From Mesorhizobium sp. L-2-11 (GTDB lineage Bacteria; Pseudomonadota; Alphaproteobacteria; Rhizobiales; Rhizobiaceae), in the NCBI RefSeq assembly GCF_016756595.1, contig NZ_AP023257.1, positions 2,124,001 through 2,188,000 on the forward strand: 64,000 bases of DNA. The letters run 5' to 3'. Each line of letters starts with the position of its first letter. The first letter of the stretch is position 1. Positions 54,810 through 62,579 of the stretch are shown here, piece by piece. A program made the position numbers and the translations under genes. The notes under the pieces were generated by a model. It worked only from the letters and a program-made list of their open reading frames with translations, ran no database searches and was not told the origin of the DNA.

Positions 54810-55660
54810 CCGGGCGGCCCGACAGGCGGCGCAATGTCGGAGAGGCAATCTTTGCCGACGAAGTCGGGATCGAATATGGCGTCTATGGCGCGTTCCGGCT
54901 GAGGAGCGCCTACCAGCCGATTTTTGCGCCGCGCGGCAGGTTTTTGCAGGCCGTCGCCGTCGAAGGCCTGATCGAGCCGCACCGCGCCGGCAGGCCGGTC
55001 GCGCCGCGCGTATTCTTCGAGGGCATCCCCGTGCCGGATCGCCTGTTCGTCGAGACGATGTGCCGGGTGCTGCATCTGCGGAATTTCCGCAACATCGGCG
55101 TCGGCGGGCTCGACCTGTTTTTCAACTACAATCCGCTGATCAATGATGACCCCCGGCGGGCGCTGGCAGAAATCAGGCTGATGACCAGGCGTCTCGCCGA
55201 GTTCGACCTGCACCCCGGCATGCTGGTCTGCGAGATCACCGAACAGGCGGCCGAAGACGAGGTGCTCGTCAGCCTGGCGCGCGAGATGCGGCGTGACGGC
55301 ATCCGCATCGCCATCGACGATTTCGGCACCGGGCATTCGACGGAAGAACGGGTCGCGCTTGTCCAGCCCGACATCGTCAAGATCGACGGCACTTGGTTCG
55401 CGGAATTCTGCCGCCATGCCGCCGCCGAACGGTTCTTCCGGCCGCTGGTCTCGGCGCTGCATGACCGCGGCGCCAAGGTGCTGGTCGAAGGCATCGAGCA
55501 ATCGACGCATCTGCGCGTCGCGCTGGACGGCGGCGTCGACCTGATGCAGGGCTTTTACCTTGCCCGGCCGGCGCTGGCCGGCACGGTCTTCGACGAGGAG
55601 CCGCTGCCCATCGACGGCCTGCTTGGCACGGCCAGCAACGTCGTGCCTTTGTTCGGGTGA
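54806..55660 (+). CDS. EAL-domain protein, second of an overlapping pair
   Basis: 284 residues: VEGLIEPHR (EAL position, with the following Arg replaced by Glu), FNYNPLI, CEITEQ, AIDDFGTGHSTEE (complete DDFGTG), IVKIDGTWF, VEGIEQ and MQGFYLARP. This copy keeps a canonical DDFGTG but has a changed EGLxE, whereas its partner has the reverse, so the pair could act together or one could be regulatory. Overlaps the preceding gene; they arose by duplication. Confidence 0.85.
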   Translation: MTGRPDRRRNVGEAIFADEVGIEYGVYGAFRLRSAYQPIFAPRGRFLQAVAVEGLIEPHRAGRPVAPRVFFEGIPVPDRLFVETMCRVLHLRNFRNIGVGGLDLFFNYNPLINDDPRRALAEIRLMTRRLAEFDLHPGMLVCEITEQAAEDEVLVSLAREMRRDGIRIAIDDFGTGHSTEERVALVQPDIVKIDGTWFAEFCRHAAAERFFRPLVSALHDRGAKVLVEGIEQSTHLRVALDGGVDLMQGFYLARPALAGTVFDEEPLPIDGLLGTASNVVPLFG

Positions 55661-55762
55661 TCTATCAGCGGCGCTGATGCTTGCGCCAAAACAAATCACT
55701 GGATGAAGCCGTCGCTGCCGGGATAATCGCAGGTAAAGGCGCCCCCTCCGAGGGGAGCGGCG

Positions 55763-56386
55763 ATGGGAGCAAGAATGACGATACTCTATGGAATGATCGA
55801 CAGCGGCAATTGCTACAAGCCGCGCCTGTTGATGGCCAAGCTCGGCATCCCTTTCACCAATGTCGAGGTCAGCTCGCACACCGGCGACACCCGCAAGCCA
55901 GACTATGTCGCCAAGAACCCGAACGCCATGGTGCCACTGCTCGAGCTCGACGACGGCCGGCGGCTTGCCGAATCCAACGCCATTCTGCTCTATCTCGCCG
56001 AAGGCACGCGGTTCCTGCCGGCCGACAAATACGAGCGGGCATTGGCCTATCAATGGCTGTTCTTCGAGCAATACAGCCACGAACCCTATATCGCGGTGCG
56101 CAAGGCGCTGCTGACCTTTCCGGAACGGGCCAAGGATGCAACGCCGGAACGGCTGGCGGTTACGCTGGAGCGCGGCAACAAGGCGCTCGGCGTGATGAAC
56201 AAGCATCTGGCGGGCAATGCGTTCTTTGCCGGCGAGGCATTGAGCGTCGCCGACATCGCGCTCTACGCCTATACGCATACGGCCGCGATGGGCGGTTTTC
56301 AGCTCGACGCCTACCCGGCGGTGGCGGCCTGGCTGAAACGGGTCGAGACTGATCCTGGCCATGTGCCGATGGAGTGGCTGGGGTAG
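55763..56386 (+). CDS. Glutathione S-transferase
   Basis: 207 residues: thioredoxin-like N-terminal domain (LYGMIDSGNCYKPRLLMAKLGIPF, catalytic Ser/Cys in SGNCYKPRLL; cis-proline in NPNAMVPLLEL; glutathione-contact ESNAILLYLAEG) and a helical C-terminal domain (FFAGEALSVADIALYAYTHTA). Belongs to the bacterial beta/theta-type GSTs. Starts at 55763 and 55775 both have good sites (GAGGGGAG and GGGAG); the shorter begins MTILYG. Substrate unknown. Confidence 0.88.
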   Translation: MGARMTILYGMIDSGNCYKPRLLMAKLGIPFTNVEVSSHTGDTRKPDYVAKNPNAMVPLLELDDGRRLAESNAILLYLAEGTRFLPADKYERALAYQWLFFEQYSHEPYIAVRKALLTFPERAKDATPERLAVTLERGNKALGVMNKHLAGNAFFAGEALSVADIALYAYTHTAAMGGFQLDAYPAVAAWLKRVETDPGHVPMEWLG

Positions 56387-56394
56387 TTCTGTCC

Positions 56395-56655
56395 TTATGG
56401 CTGTTTTAGGAGTCGGTCATATTCGGAGTGGGTGCCGATCCAAAACCACACAACGTCATCGTGGTCACGGACAGCTACAGCGCGGTAGTTGAGATCGATC
56501 CGCGCCGACCAGTAGCGTCCGACCTGTTTGAAATGCAACGACGGGTGAAACGGATCGGAACGCAGCTTGGCGAAACGTTTGTCCGCCTTGGCTCTGATCG
56601 ACGAGGGCAGTTTTGCATAAGCCTCCCAGAATAAGGGAGTGGCGACATGATTCAC
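56395..56655 (-). CDS. RelE/ParE-superfamily toxin-like protein
   Basis: 86 residues: FWEAYAKLPSSIRAKADKRFAKLRSDPFHPSLHFKQV and YWSARIDLNYRAVAVRDHDDVVWFWIGTHSEYDRLL, the compact RelE/ParE fold (helix pair then antiparallel sheet). Toxins of this fold cleave mRNA at ribosomes or block gyrase. Catalytic side chains of the RelE type are not obvious, with Arg and His/Tyr near the end as candidates. It overlaps the antitoxin stop by four bases. Confidence 0.82.
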   Translation of the reverse strand: MNHVATPLFWEAYAKLPSSIRAKADKRFAKLRSDPFHPSLHFKQVGRYWSARIDLNYRAVAVRDHDDVVWFWIGTHSEYDRLLKQP

Positions 56656-56852
56656 AGAGGCCGGGTCCGGCCGGCGCGATGGTCGGCCAAGGCCTGCTCG
56701 GCAAGCTTATCCAGCCTGCCAGCCTTGGCGTCGGCTTCGATCTGCCGATCCCAGATGTCCGCTTTCAGTGCCTCGAACCAGGCGGCAAATGCCTTCAGTT
56801 CCTCAGGGCTCAGTTCGGCGACGGATTTCTCGATCTGTTCAAGCTTGCTCAT
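56652..56852 (-). CDS. Antitoxin partner of the RelE/ParE-type toxin
   Basis: 66 residues: MSKLEQIEKSVAELSPEELKAFAAWFEALKADIWDRQIEADAKAGRLDKLAEQALADHRAGRTRPL. An acidic helical N-terminus with a C-terminal segment that would wrap the toxin, as in small antitoxins of the DUF2281-like kind. Precedes the toxin in the usual antitoxin-toxin order with ATGA overlap. DNA-binding is not evident in so short a protein. Confidence 0.8.
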   Translation of the reverse strand: MSKLEQIEKSVAELSPEELKAFAAWFEALKADIWDRQIEADAKAGRLDKLAEQALADHRAGRTRPL

Positions 56853-56919
56853 GGGTCAAAAATACCATGATTGGTACAATAAGGCCAAGGTAGCTGTTTC
56901 ATCCGGAAATCCGGACAGC

Positions 56920-56943
56920 AAAAAGGCGGGACAAAATCCCGCC
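56920..56943 (-). terminator. Rho-independent terminator of the cold-shock gene
   Basis: On the minus strand GGCGGG-ATTTTGT-CCCGCC is followed by TTTTTGC. It lies about 170 bp after the csp stop, leaving an unusually long 3' untranslated region. Confidence 0.85.
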
Positions 56944-57112
56944 TTCCCATGCTTGGTAGCCTGATCGGGAGCGCTTTGGCCGGGCCGGCAGCAATCTGCT
57001 GCTTCGGCTTGTCGGGTTCTTTCCGCTCCGGCGCGCTTCTCGCGCGACCGTCAGTACATCCGTGACTTGCCGCGCGCCCCGAGCTATCGCCCGGCGCGCG
57101 CCATTCGCAAAA

Positions 57113-57325
57113 TCAGGCTGCCTTGCTCAGAGATCCAGCGGACGACTTGCCAGTGCGGCGGTCCTGCTCGATCTCGAAGTTGATCTTCTGGCCTTCGACC
57201 AGGGTCGACAGCCCAGCGCGCTCGACTGCGGAGATGTGGACGAAAACGTCCGCGCCGCCGCTGTCAGGCTGGATGAAGCCGAAACCCTTGGTGGAATTAA
57301 ACCACTTGACCGTACCTGTTGCCAT
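57113..57325 (-). CDS. Cold-shock domain protein
   Basis: 70 residues, the normal single-CSD length: [69 protein letters not shown]1 (KGFGFIQ) and RNP2 (VFVHISAV) are intact, so it binds single-stranded RNA or DNA and melts RNA structure. Rhizobia carry several such genes; the individual symbol cannot be chosen. Transcribed leftward toward the terminator at 56920. Confidence 0.95.
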   Translation of the reverse strand: MATGTVKWFNSTKGFGFIQPDSGGADVFVHISAVERAGLSTLVEGQKINFEIEQDRRTGKSSAGSLSKAA

Positions 57326-57654
57326 TTCGATAGTCCTTACGTTTGCTTTAGCTTGACTGAACCGAAGTCCAGCCGGTTTGTATCGAGATTTTGGAGATAG
57401 ACGTCAGCAAACGCGAATATCGCGAGGCCCGGATCGATCGGCCGAAATATCAATGGACGTCATATAGTCTGCTTCTCCGCAAAAAACAAGACTGCATGAA
57501 AAAAGGCGCTGGTGCGGCGCTGCCCAACGGCCGCCCCAATCGCGTGAAAGCGTTGCAATGCCGGGCGTTGCGCCGGGTCGCGTGGCCTATCGCGCACGCT
57601 GCGGGGAAGGATCGTGCCGCCTCCGAGCGTCCGATCCTGTTTGGGGAGAGGACC
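57326..57654. other. Intergenic DNA between divergent csp and a small exported-protein gene
   Basis: Holds the leader of the cold-shock gene at its left end and the ribosome site (GGGGAGAGGACC) of the gene at 57655 at its right end. The CCGAAGTCCAGCCGG stretch could form a leader hairpin for csp. No convincing gene or promoter consensus was identified. Confidence 0.5.
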
Positions 57655-57981
57655 ATGAAAACTGTCCTGTTTGCCGCCTGCCTGACGCTGGTCGCCGCCG
57701 AGGCGCAGGCGATCTCGCGCTATGACCCGAGCCGCATGAGCTGCGGCACGGTGCGCGCGACGATCGCACGGGAAGGCGCCGTCATCCTGCGTTATCAGTC
57801 GACGCGCACGCCGGGGCTGCCGCTCTACGACCGTTATGTGCGGAGCCAGAGTTTCTGCGACATGGGCGAGGTCAGGGCACGCGCTTCGGTGCCGAGCGCC
57901 GATACCAACTCCTGCATCGTCTACAAGTGCAAGCGCGTGGAAACAGACCGGCTTTTCCGCCGGCGCATCTTTCCGGACTAG
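57655..57981 (+). CDS. Small exported protein, cysteine-containing, unknown function
   Basis: 108 residues: signal peptide MKTVLFAACLTLVAAEAQA, then a mature part ISRYDPSRMSCGTVRATIAREGAVILRYQSTRTPGLPLYDRYVRSQSFCDMGEVRARASVPSADTNSCIVYKCKRVE with four cysteines that could form two disulfides. Homologues with this SCxTVRxxIxxxGAVILRY pattern are typical small periplasmic proteins of Mesorhizobium-like bacteria. Function unknown. It converges on ogt. Confidence 0.75.
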   Translation: MKTVLFAACLTLVAAEAQAISRYDPSRMSCGTVRATIAREGAVILRYQSTRTPGLPLYDRYVRSQSFCDMGEVRARASVPSADTNSCIVYKCKRVETDRLFRRRIFPD

Positions 57982-57993
57982 CTATGTCGGGCC

Positions 57994-58563
57994 TCAAAAT
58001 CCAAAAGAGACCTGCGCCGGCGGCGGCGGACCGACGCGCACGCCTTCCATCGCCAGCATCTTCTCTTTTGTGGTCGAGCCGCCTGGCGCTGAAAAACCGC
58101 CGATCTTGCCGCCGGCGGCAAGAATGCGGTGGCAAGGGATGACCAGCGGCACCGGGTTGGCGCCGAGCGCGGCGCCCGTCTCTCGCGCCAGCCCGGCATG
58201 GCCGGCGCGCTTGGCCAGTTCGCCATAGGTGGTGGTCTCGCCGAAGGCGAGCTTGCGCGCCGCGTCGTAGATGGCGAGGCGGAAATCGTCGACACCGGTG
58301 AGATCGACCGGCACGTCTGAGAAATCCACGTCCTCGCCGGCGGCATAGGCCTTTATCGACGCGATCAGCTCGGCAACCCATTGCGGTCGGGCGCTCGAAG
58401 CGGCGTTGCCGGCATGGCGCGGCAGCCGCCGTTCCACCGCGTCGCGGCTGCGCTGGGGCAGGCAAAGCCTCGTCAGCCCGGCCTCGCTCCAGGCGATGCC
58501 GATGAAGCCGATCACGGTTTCGAAGACGGTGTGGCCGGCGATGGCTTGAGAGGTGTCTTGCAT
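57994..58563 (-). CDS. ogt: Methylated-DNA-protein-cysteine methyltransferase
   Basis: 189 residues: ribonuclease-like N-terminal domain, then the C-terminal ATase domain with the active-site VIPCHRI (Cys144), preceded by FGETTTYGELAKRAG and followed by GGKIGGFSAPGG. It repairs O6-methylguanine by irreversible transfer of the methyl group. AAAGGAG precedes the ATG at 58563; longer upstream frame is not used. A tandem repeat lies just upstream, in the promoter region. Confidence 0.93.
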   Translation of the reverse strand: MQDTSQAIAGHTVFETVIGFIGIAWSEAGLTRLCLPQRSRDAVERRLPRHAGNAASSARPQWVAELIASIKAYAAGEDVDFSDVPVDLTGVDDFRLAIYDAARKLAFGETTTYGELAKRAGHAGLARETGAALGANPVPLVIPCHRILAAGGKIGGFSAPGGSTTKEKMLAMEGVRVGPPPPAQVSFGF

Positions 58564-58600
58564 GATGTGCTCCTTTCCCAGGGAACGAATGGCAATCCGG

Positions 58601-58651
58601 TACATATCGGGCCAGCACATATCGGCCAGTACATATCGGGCCAGTACATAT
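58601..58651. repeat. 15-bp tandem repeat upstream of ogt
   Basis: TACATATCGGGCCAG at 58601-58615, CACATATCGGCCAG at 58616-58629, TACATATCGGGCCAG at 58630-58644 and TACATAT at 58645-58651: about 3.5 units. It begins 38 bp before the ogt start and carries four ACATAT elements. Possible promoter/operator array or slippage product. Confidence 0.85.
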
Positions 58652-58786
58652 AGAGAACGAGATATCGCATTCTCAGTGGCCTGTCGCCACCCGAAAACCA
58701 GTCGAAATCCCAACTGGCTGCGGATTGCCGCGGGAAAGCCGCTGGTGTAAGGACTTCTTAACAGACGAACCGGACCCGAGCGCGGC

Positions 58787-59650
58787 TTGCCAGCAAGAAT
58801 CATCTTTCCCGCGATCGGCGTGATGCTCGCTGCGGCCGGTCTCAGCGGCTGCACTTCGACCGCGCAGACCAAGGCCGTGCCTTCCCTGACTGAAACCGCC
58901 GCAGCTGGTAGCGATGCCGGCTATGCGCTGGCGCTGCCCGACACGGTTTCGGTGCTGCCGGAATCGTCCGGCGTCACGCCCGTCCAGACCGCGGCGCTGG
59001 CCGTCGATCCCGCCGCGACACCTGCCCAGCCTACCGCCTTTGCCGGCCCGACCCCGTTGGCCGCAACTGCGCCTGCAGTCATGACGGCCGATGCCGCGCC
59101 AGCCGGCACAGCGCCTGTCTATGCGACCGCCGTCGTTGCGATGCCGGTCACCGGCGAGACAGCCGAGACGATGCCCGGCGTCCAGCAGGTCGCTTACGCC
59201 CGGGCTGAGAATCAGTCCGCCCTACTTTCGACCAGTCCTGCCAAAGAGTATTCCGCGGGACCGCGCGGCGAGATCGAGCGGCTGATCGAGAAATATGCCG
59301 TCCTCTATCAGGTTCCGGTCGATCTGGTGCGCCGCGTCGTCAACCGCGAGAGCACCTTCAATCCCAAGGCCTACAATCGCGGCCATTGGGGGCTGATGCA
59401 GATCAAGCATGCGACGGCGCGCGGCATGGGCTATGACGGGCCGGCGAGCGGATTGTTCGATGCCGAGACCAATCTGAAATATGCGGTGAAATATCTGCGC
59501 GGCGCCTGGCTGGTGGCCGGCGGCAACGCCAAGCGCGCCGATCGGCTCTACCAGAGCGGCTATTATTACGACGCCAAGCGCAAGGGCCTGCTGGAACAAA
59601 CCGGCCTTGGCCGCGACCGTGGTCGGCGTCGCCTGCAGCCCGACGCCTGA
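58787..59650 (+). CDS. Lytic transglycosylase, SLT domain, lipoprotein
   Basis: 287 residues: lipoprotein signal with lipobox LSGC (Cys22), an alanine/proline/threonine-rich linker of about 130 residues, then an SLT domain: IERLIEKYAVLYQVPVDLVRRVVNRESTFNPKAYNRGHWGLMQI, catalytic Glu188 in NREST, and GSGY-like RLYQSGYYYDAKRKG. It cleaves peptidoglycan glycan strands by forming 1,6-anhydro ends. The TTG start at 58787 gives a complete lipoprotein signal; an ATG at 58823 would not. Confidence 0.87.
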   Translation: MPARIIFPAIGVMLAAAGLSGCTSTAQTKAVPSLTETAAAGSDAGYALALPDTVSVLPESSGVTPVQTAALAVDPAATPAQPTAFAGPTPLAATAPAVMTADAAPAGTAPVYATAVVAMPVTGETAETMPGVQQVAYARAENQSALLSTSPAKEYSAGPRGEIERLIEKYAVLYQVPVDLVRRVVNRESTFNPKAYNRGHWGLMQIKHATARGMGYDGPASGLFDAETNLKYAVKYLRGAWLVAGGNAKRADRLYQSGYYYDAKRKGLLEQTGLGRDRGRRRLQPDA

Positions 59651-59655
59651 ACGAC

Positions 59656-60144
59656 ATGCCTGAGCCGCGCCCGCCGGCGCCGAACGACATAAGGCTGCGT
59701 AAGATCCTCGACGACACGCTCGCCCCGCCGCGCTGGCCGGAAGGTTTTGTCATGCGCGGTTTTGAGGCCGCCGACGCGCTTGCTTTGCATACGCTGCTGA
59801 CCACCGTCTTCGACGATGGCGCCGATGGGCCGTTCGACGAATGGTGGCCGTGCATTTCAAGCGACGCGGAATTCGACCCTGCCTTGTGTTTCCTGGTTAT
59901 CGACAGCAAGGGTCGGCTGGCGGGGGCGGCGCTGTGCTGGACGAGAGCGTTCGTGAAAGACCTTGCCGTCCACCCCGAGGCGCGCGGCCGAGGCATCGCC
60001 GAAGCGCTGATGTGGCACGTCTTCACCACCTTTCACGCACGCGGCGCTGCGCATGTCGATCTCAAAACCAACACGGTTGAGAACGCCGCCGCCGTCAGGC
60101 TTTACGTGCGGCTGGGGATGTTCGAAGTCGACTGGGCGGGGTGA
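59656..60144 (+). CDS. GNAT-family N-acetyltransferase
   Basis: 162 residues: FVMRGFEAADALALHTLLTTVF opens the fold, CFLVIDSKGRLAGAALCWTRAFVKDLAVHPEARGRGIAEALMWHVF holds the acetyl-CoA loop (RGRGIA), and HVDLKTNTVENAAAVRLYVRLGMFEVD the C-terminal motif. Five bases follow the lytic transglycosylase stop, so it is probably co-transcribed. Substrate unknown. Confidence 0.88.
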   Translation: MPEPRPPAPNDIRLRKILDDTLAPPRWPEGFVMRGFEAADALALHTLLTTVFDDGADGPFDEWWPCISSDAEFDPALCFLVIDSKGRLAGAALCWTRAFVKDLAVHPEARGRGIAEALMWHVFTTFHARGAAHVDLKTNTVENAAAVRLYVRLGMFEVDWAG

Positions 60145-60297
60145 GGAGCGGTCGGCGAAGCCGATCGGCGAGCATTGTGCGGAAACGAAGCACCAAGGCG
60201 GCAGGCTGCATCTTGCCGGCAACCGTTCGGGCGTTAAGCTGCGATCCTGCGGCTTTGGTGCCGCGGGCGGGGTCTCGACCGAAACCGGAGAAACACG

Positions 60298-60747
60298 ATG
60301 CGGCTTTTACTTTCCAAAACCGGTCTGGCCAAAACCTGTCTGGCCAAAACCTGTCTGGTGATCCTCGCCCTTCCGCTTCTTGCCGGCGGTGCGCGCGCCG
60401 ACGATTGCGCCAACGCGCAGGACCAGGCGACCATGAGCGAATGCGCCGGCAAGTCGTTCGCCGAAGCCGACAAGAAGCTCAACCAGGCCTACAGGCAGAT
60501 CGAGGGCCGGCTGCAGGACGACGCGGCGACGAAGAAGCTGCTGGTCGGCGCACAGCGCGCCTGGGTCGCCTTTCGCGATGCCGAATGCGCTTTCCAAGGC
60601 GGCCCGCCCGATATGGCAGGCAGCATGTATCCGATGGTTATCGCCGGCTGCCAGGAGAGCCTCACCAACATCAGGCTGAAGGATTTTCAGGGCTATCTCA
60701 ACTGCCAGGAGGGCGACACGAGCTGCCCGGTGCCGGTGGCGCCGTAG
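60298..60747 (+). CDS. LprI-like lysozyme-inhibitor-type protein (DUF1311), exported
   Basis: 149 residues: signal peptide with a threefold internal repeat (KTGLAKTCLAKTCL, encoded by near-identical 15-bp units) then LVILALPLLAGGARA; the mature domain DDCANAQDQATMSECAGKSFAEADKKLNQAYRQI and LLVGAQRAWVAFRDAECAF, GSMYPMVIAGCQESLT is the LprI/DUF1311 pattern with four conserved cysteines. Family members include inhibitors of lysozyme; periplasmic. Function here inferred only. Confidence 0.83.
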   Translation: MRLLLSKTGLAKTCLAKTCLVILALPLLAGGARADDCANAQDQATMSECAGKSFAEADKKLNQAYRQIEGRLQDDAATKKLLVGAQRAWVAFRDAECAFQGGPPDMAGSMYPMVIAGCQESLTNIRLKDFQGYLNCQEGDTSCPVPVAP

Positions 60748-60775
60748 CTTCGGCCGATTGGCAATCGCATAGAAG

Positions 60776-60927
60776 GCCCCCTCATCCGGCCGCTTCGCGG
60801 CCACCTTCTCCCCGCCGGGGAGAAGAGGCTGGCATCAACGGCGGCAATCTCCTCTCCCCTCGGGGAGAGGTCGGATTGCCAACCGAATTGCCCTTCGCAA
60901 TTCGGTTGGCAATCCGGGTGAGGGGGC
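60776..60927. repeat. Composite palindromic intergenic element
   Basis: GCCCCCTCA (60776-60784) and TGAGGGGGC (60919-60927) bound a chain of hairpins: GGCCGCTTCGCGGCC, CTTCTCCCCGCCGGGGAGAA, CTCTCCCCTCGGGGAGAG and ATTGCCAACCGAATTGCC... (arm continued by its complement to 60913). It lies between the LprI-like gene and the DUF899 gene and accounts for most of that 300-bp gap. Confidence 0.82.
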
Positions 60928-61047
60928 TTTTGCCATCCGTGTGCGCAAAAATGTCGGAACCGTCCTTCGCCCTGCGTCCTTGAGAGGCAAGGCGCGTTGC
61001 CGGAACCTTGGCGCGCGTCGTCAAAATCCCCACAGATGGAGATGACG

Positions 61048-61791
61048 ATGATCACCTTTCCCAATGAATCCCAGGAATACCGCGCCGCCCGCGAAACGCT
61101 GCTGCAAAAGGAAATCGAGCTGCGCCGCGCCATGGAGGATGTGGCCGTCGCCCGCCGTGCACTGCCGCCGGGTGGGCTGGTGCCAAAGGATTATGTGTTC
61201 GACGGGCTTGACGCCGACGGCAAGCCGGCCCGCATAAAACTGTCGGAGCTGTTTTCGCCTGGCAAGGACACGCTGATCGTCTACTCGATGATGTTTCCGC
61301 GCCATCCGCAGGAAACGCGCGACGTGGCGACAAGCGGCGGCACGGCCAAGCTCGCGCGGGCCGATCAGCCATGCCCGTCCTGCACGGCGCTGCTCGACCA
61401 GTTCGACGGCGCCATCGGCCATCTCGAGGCAGCCGGCTTCAATTTCGCCGTCGTGGGCAAGACCGCGCTTGAGAACCTGATCACGCTTGGCCGCGATCGC
61501 GGCTGGACGAACATGCGGCTGCTCTCGTCGGCCGGCAACAGCTTCAAGCGCGACTACCACGCCGAGGCCGACGACGGCGCGCAACTTCCGATGCTGTCGG
61601 TATTCCATCGCGACGCCGATGGCATCCGCCATTTCTGGAGTTCGGAGCTTGGCTTCGCGCCGTCCGAACCCGGCCAAGACCCGCGCGCCATCGGCACTTG
61701 CGAGCCCTTGTGGAACCTGATGGATTTCACACCGGAGGGCCGGCCGAACTGGGACGAGCAGTTGCAATATGACGGCGCGTGCCGCCACTGA
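61048..61791 (+). CDS. DUF899-family thioredoxin-like protein
   Basis: 247 residues: VARRALPPGGLVPKDYVFDGLDADGKPARIKLSELFSPGKDTLIVYSMMF and CPSCTALLDQFDG (a thioredoxin-like CxxC), then the FNxxY-type strand FKRDYHAEADDGAQLPMLSVFHRDADGIRHFWSSEL, which is the DUF899/AhpC-like pattern. No catalytic assignment is known. GGAG lies six bases before the ATG at 61048, preferred to 61036 and 61042. Confidence 0.87.
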   Translation: MITFPNESQEYRAARETLLQKEIELRRAMEDVAVARRALPPGGLVPKDYVFDGLDADGKPARIKLSELFSPGKDTLIVYSMMFPRHPQETRDVATSGGTAKLARADQPCPSCTALLDQFDGAIGHLEAAGFNFAVVGKTALENLITLGRDRGWTNMRLLSSAGNSFKRDYHAEADDGAQLPMLSVFHRDADGIRHFWSSELGFAPSEPGQDPRAIGTCEPLWNLMDFTPEGRPNWDEQLQYDGACRH

Positions 61792-61800
61792 CGTTGGCCT

Positions 61801-61834
61801 TCCCTTCTCCCTCGTGGGCGTTGTGGAGAAGGGA
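61801..61834. terminator. Hairpin after the DUF899 gene
   Basis: TCCCTTCTCC (61801-61810) pairs perfectly with GGAGAAGGGA (61825-61834) across a 14-base loop. There is no T-run, so it may be a repeat arm rather than an intrinsic terminator. Confidence 0.5.
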
Positions 61835-61912
61835 GGGCGCTCCAAGCTCCGCGCAACTTCGCTGCTTGTGTCGCGTTGAACTCTCCGAGGATCACAAACC
61901 CGGAGATTTTCT

Positions 61913-62464
61913 GTGAAAACGCATCTCACGCTTGCCATGGTCGCCTTGCTTGCCGGCGCGCCGGCGGCCTTGGCCCAGTCCACCGCGCCGGCCGATATAC
62001 CTGTTGTCGATGAAACCAGGATCGACACGGAAACCTTCTCCAGAACCGTCCCCAGCGCCAACCGGTTCGAGATTGAAAGCAGCAAGCTGGCCGAACAAAA
62101 GAATATCGCCGCCGATGTGAAGGATTTCGCCTCGCTGATGATTAGGGATCACACCAAGGCTGGCGAGGATTTCAAGGCAGCTCTCGAACAGAGCCAGACC
62201 ACTGCCTCGGTGACAGCGAGCGGCCCCGCCCTGTTGCCAAAGGATCAAGCGATGCTGGACCAGCTCAAGAACCTCGATGGCGATGAATTCCAGGCGAAAT
62301 ACATCCTCCTGCAGACCGAGGCGCACAAGCAGGCGCTGGCGCTATTTTCAACCTATGCGCAGTCGGGCGAAGATCCGGCGCTGAAGGAATTCGCCAAGAA
62401 GACGCTGCCGACGCTGCGGATGCACGAAGAGCGCCTAAAGGACCTTGTGGCCGCCCACAGCTAA
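61913..62464 (+). CDS. DUF4142-family exported protein
   Basis: 183 residues: signal peptide MKTHLTLAMVALLAGAPAALA, then the DUF4142 helical domain: RFEIESSKLAEQKNIAADVKDFASLMIRDHTKAGEDFKAAL, QLKNLDGDEFQAKYILLQTEAHKQALALFSTYAQSGEDPALKEFAKKTLPTLRMHEERLKDL. The HxxAxxxF and DHxxA histidines and carboxylates suggest ferritin-like metal binding, but function is unknown. GTG start at 61913. Confidence 0.87.
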   Translation: MKTHLTLAMVALLAGAPAALAQSTAPADIPVVDETRIDTETFSRTVPSANRFEIESSKLAEQKNIAADVKDFASLMIRDHTKAGEDFKAALEQSQTTASVTASGPALLPKDQAMLDQLKNLDGDEFQAKYILLQTEAHKQALALFSTYAQSGEDPALKEFAKKTLPTLRMHEERLKDLVAAHS

Positions 62465-62538
62465 TGCATGTCGCCCAAACGCATGCCCTCCGGCCAGACC
62501 CGAGATGCGCAGCGGTTTTGGGAAACGCATAAAAGAGA

Positions 62539-62568
62539 GCTTAAAGCGCGTCGCGACGCGCTTTGAGC
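62539..62568. terminator. Palindrome between convergent DUF4142 and DUF1476 genes
   Basis: A 22-bp perfect palindrome centred at GTCGCGAC (62543-62564), extended by a G-T pair to AGCTT...GAGCT (62538-62569). It is the only dyad in the 115-bp gap between the converging genes and probably ends both transcripts, though no T-run is present. Confidence 0.6.
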
Positions 62569-62579
62569 TGGAACTGCTA

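Noticed and set aside
54689..56362. 557-residue minus-strand frame
   Set aside because: Antisense to the EAL and GST genes.
58601..58651. Possible CRISPR array
   Set aside because: Units are 14-15 bp and directly adjoining, without spacers; no cas genes anywhere in the window.
60776..60927. Riboswitch before the DUF899 gene
   Set aside because: The structure is a run of simple hairpins with no ligand-domain architecture, and it resembles other intergenic repeats.
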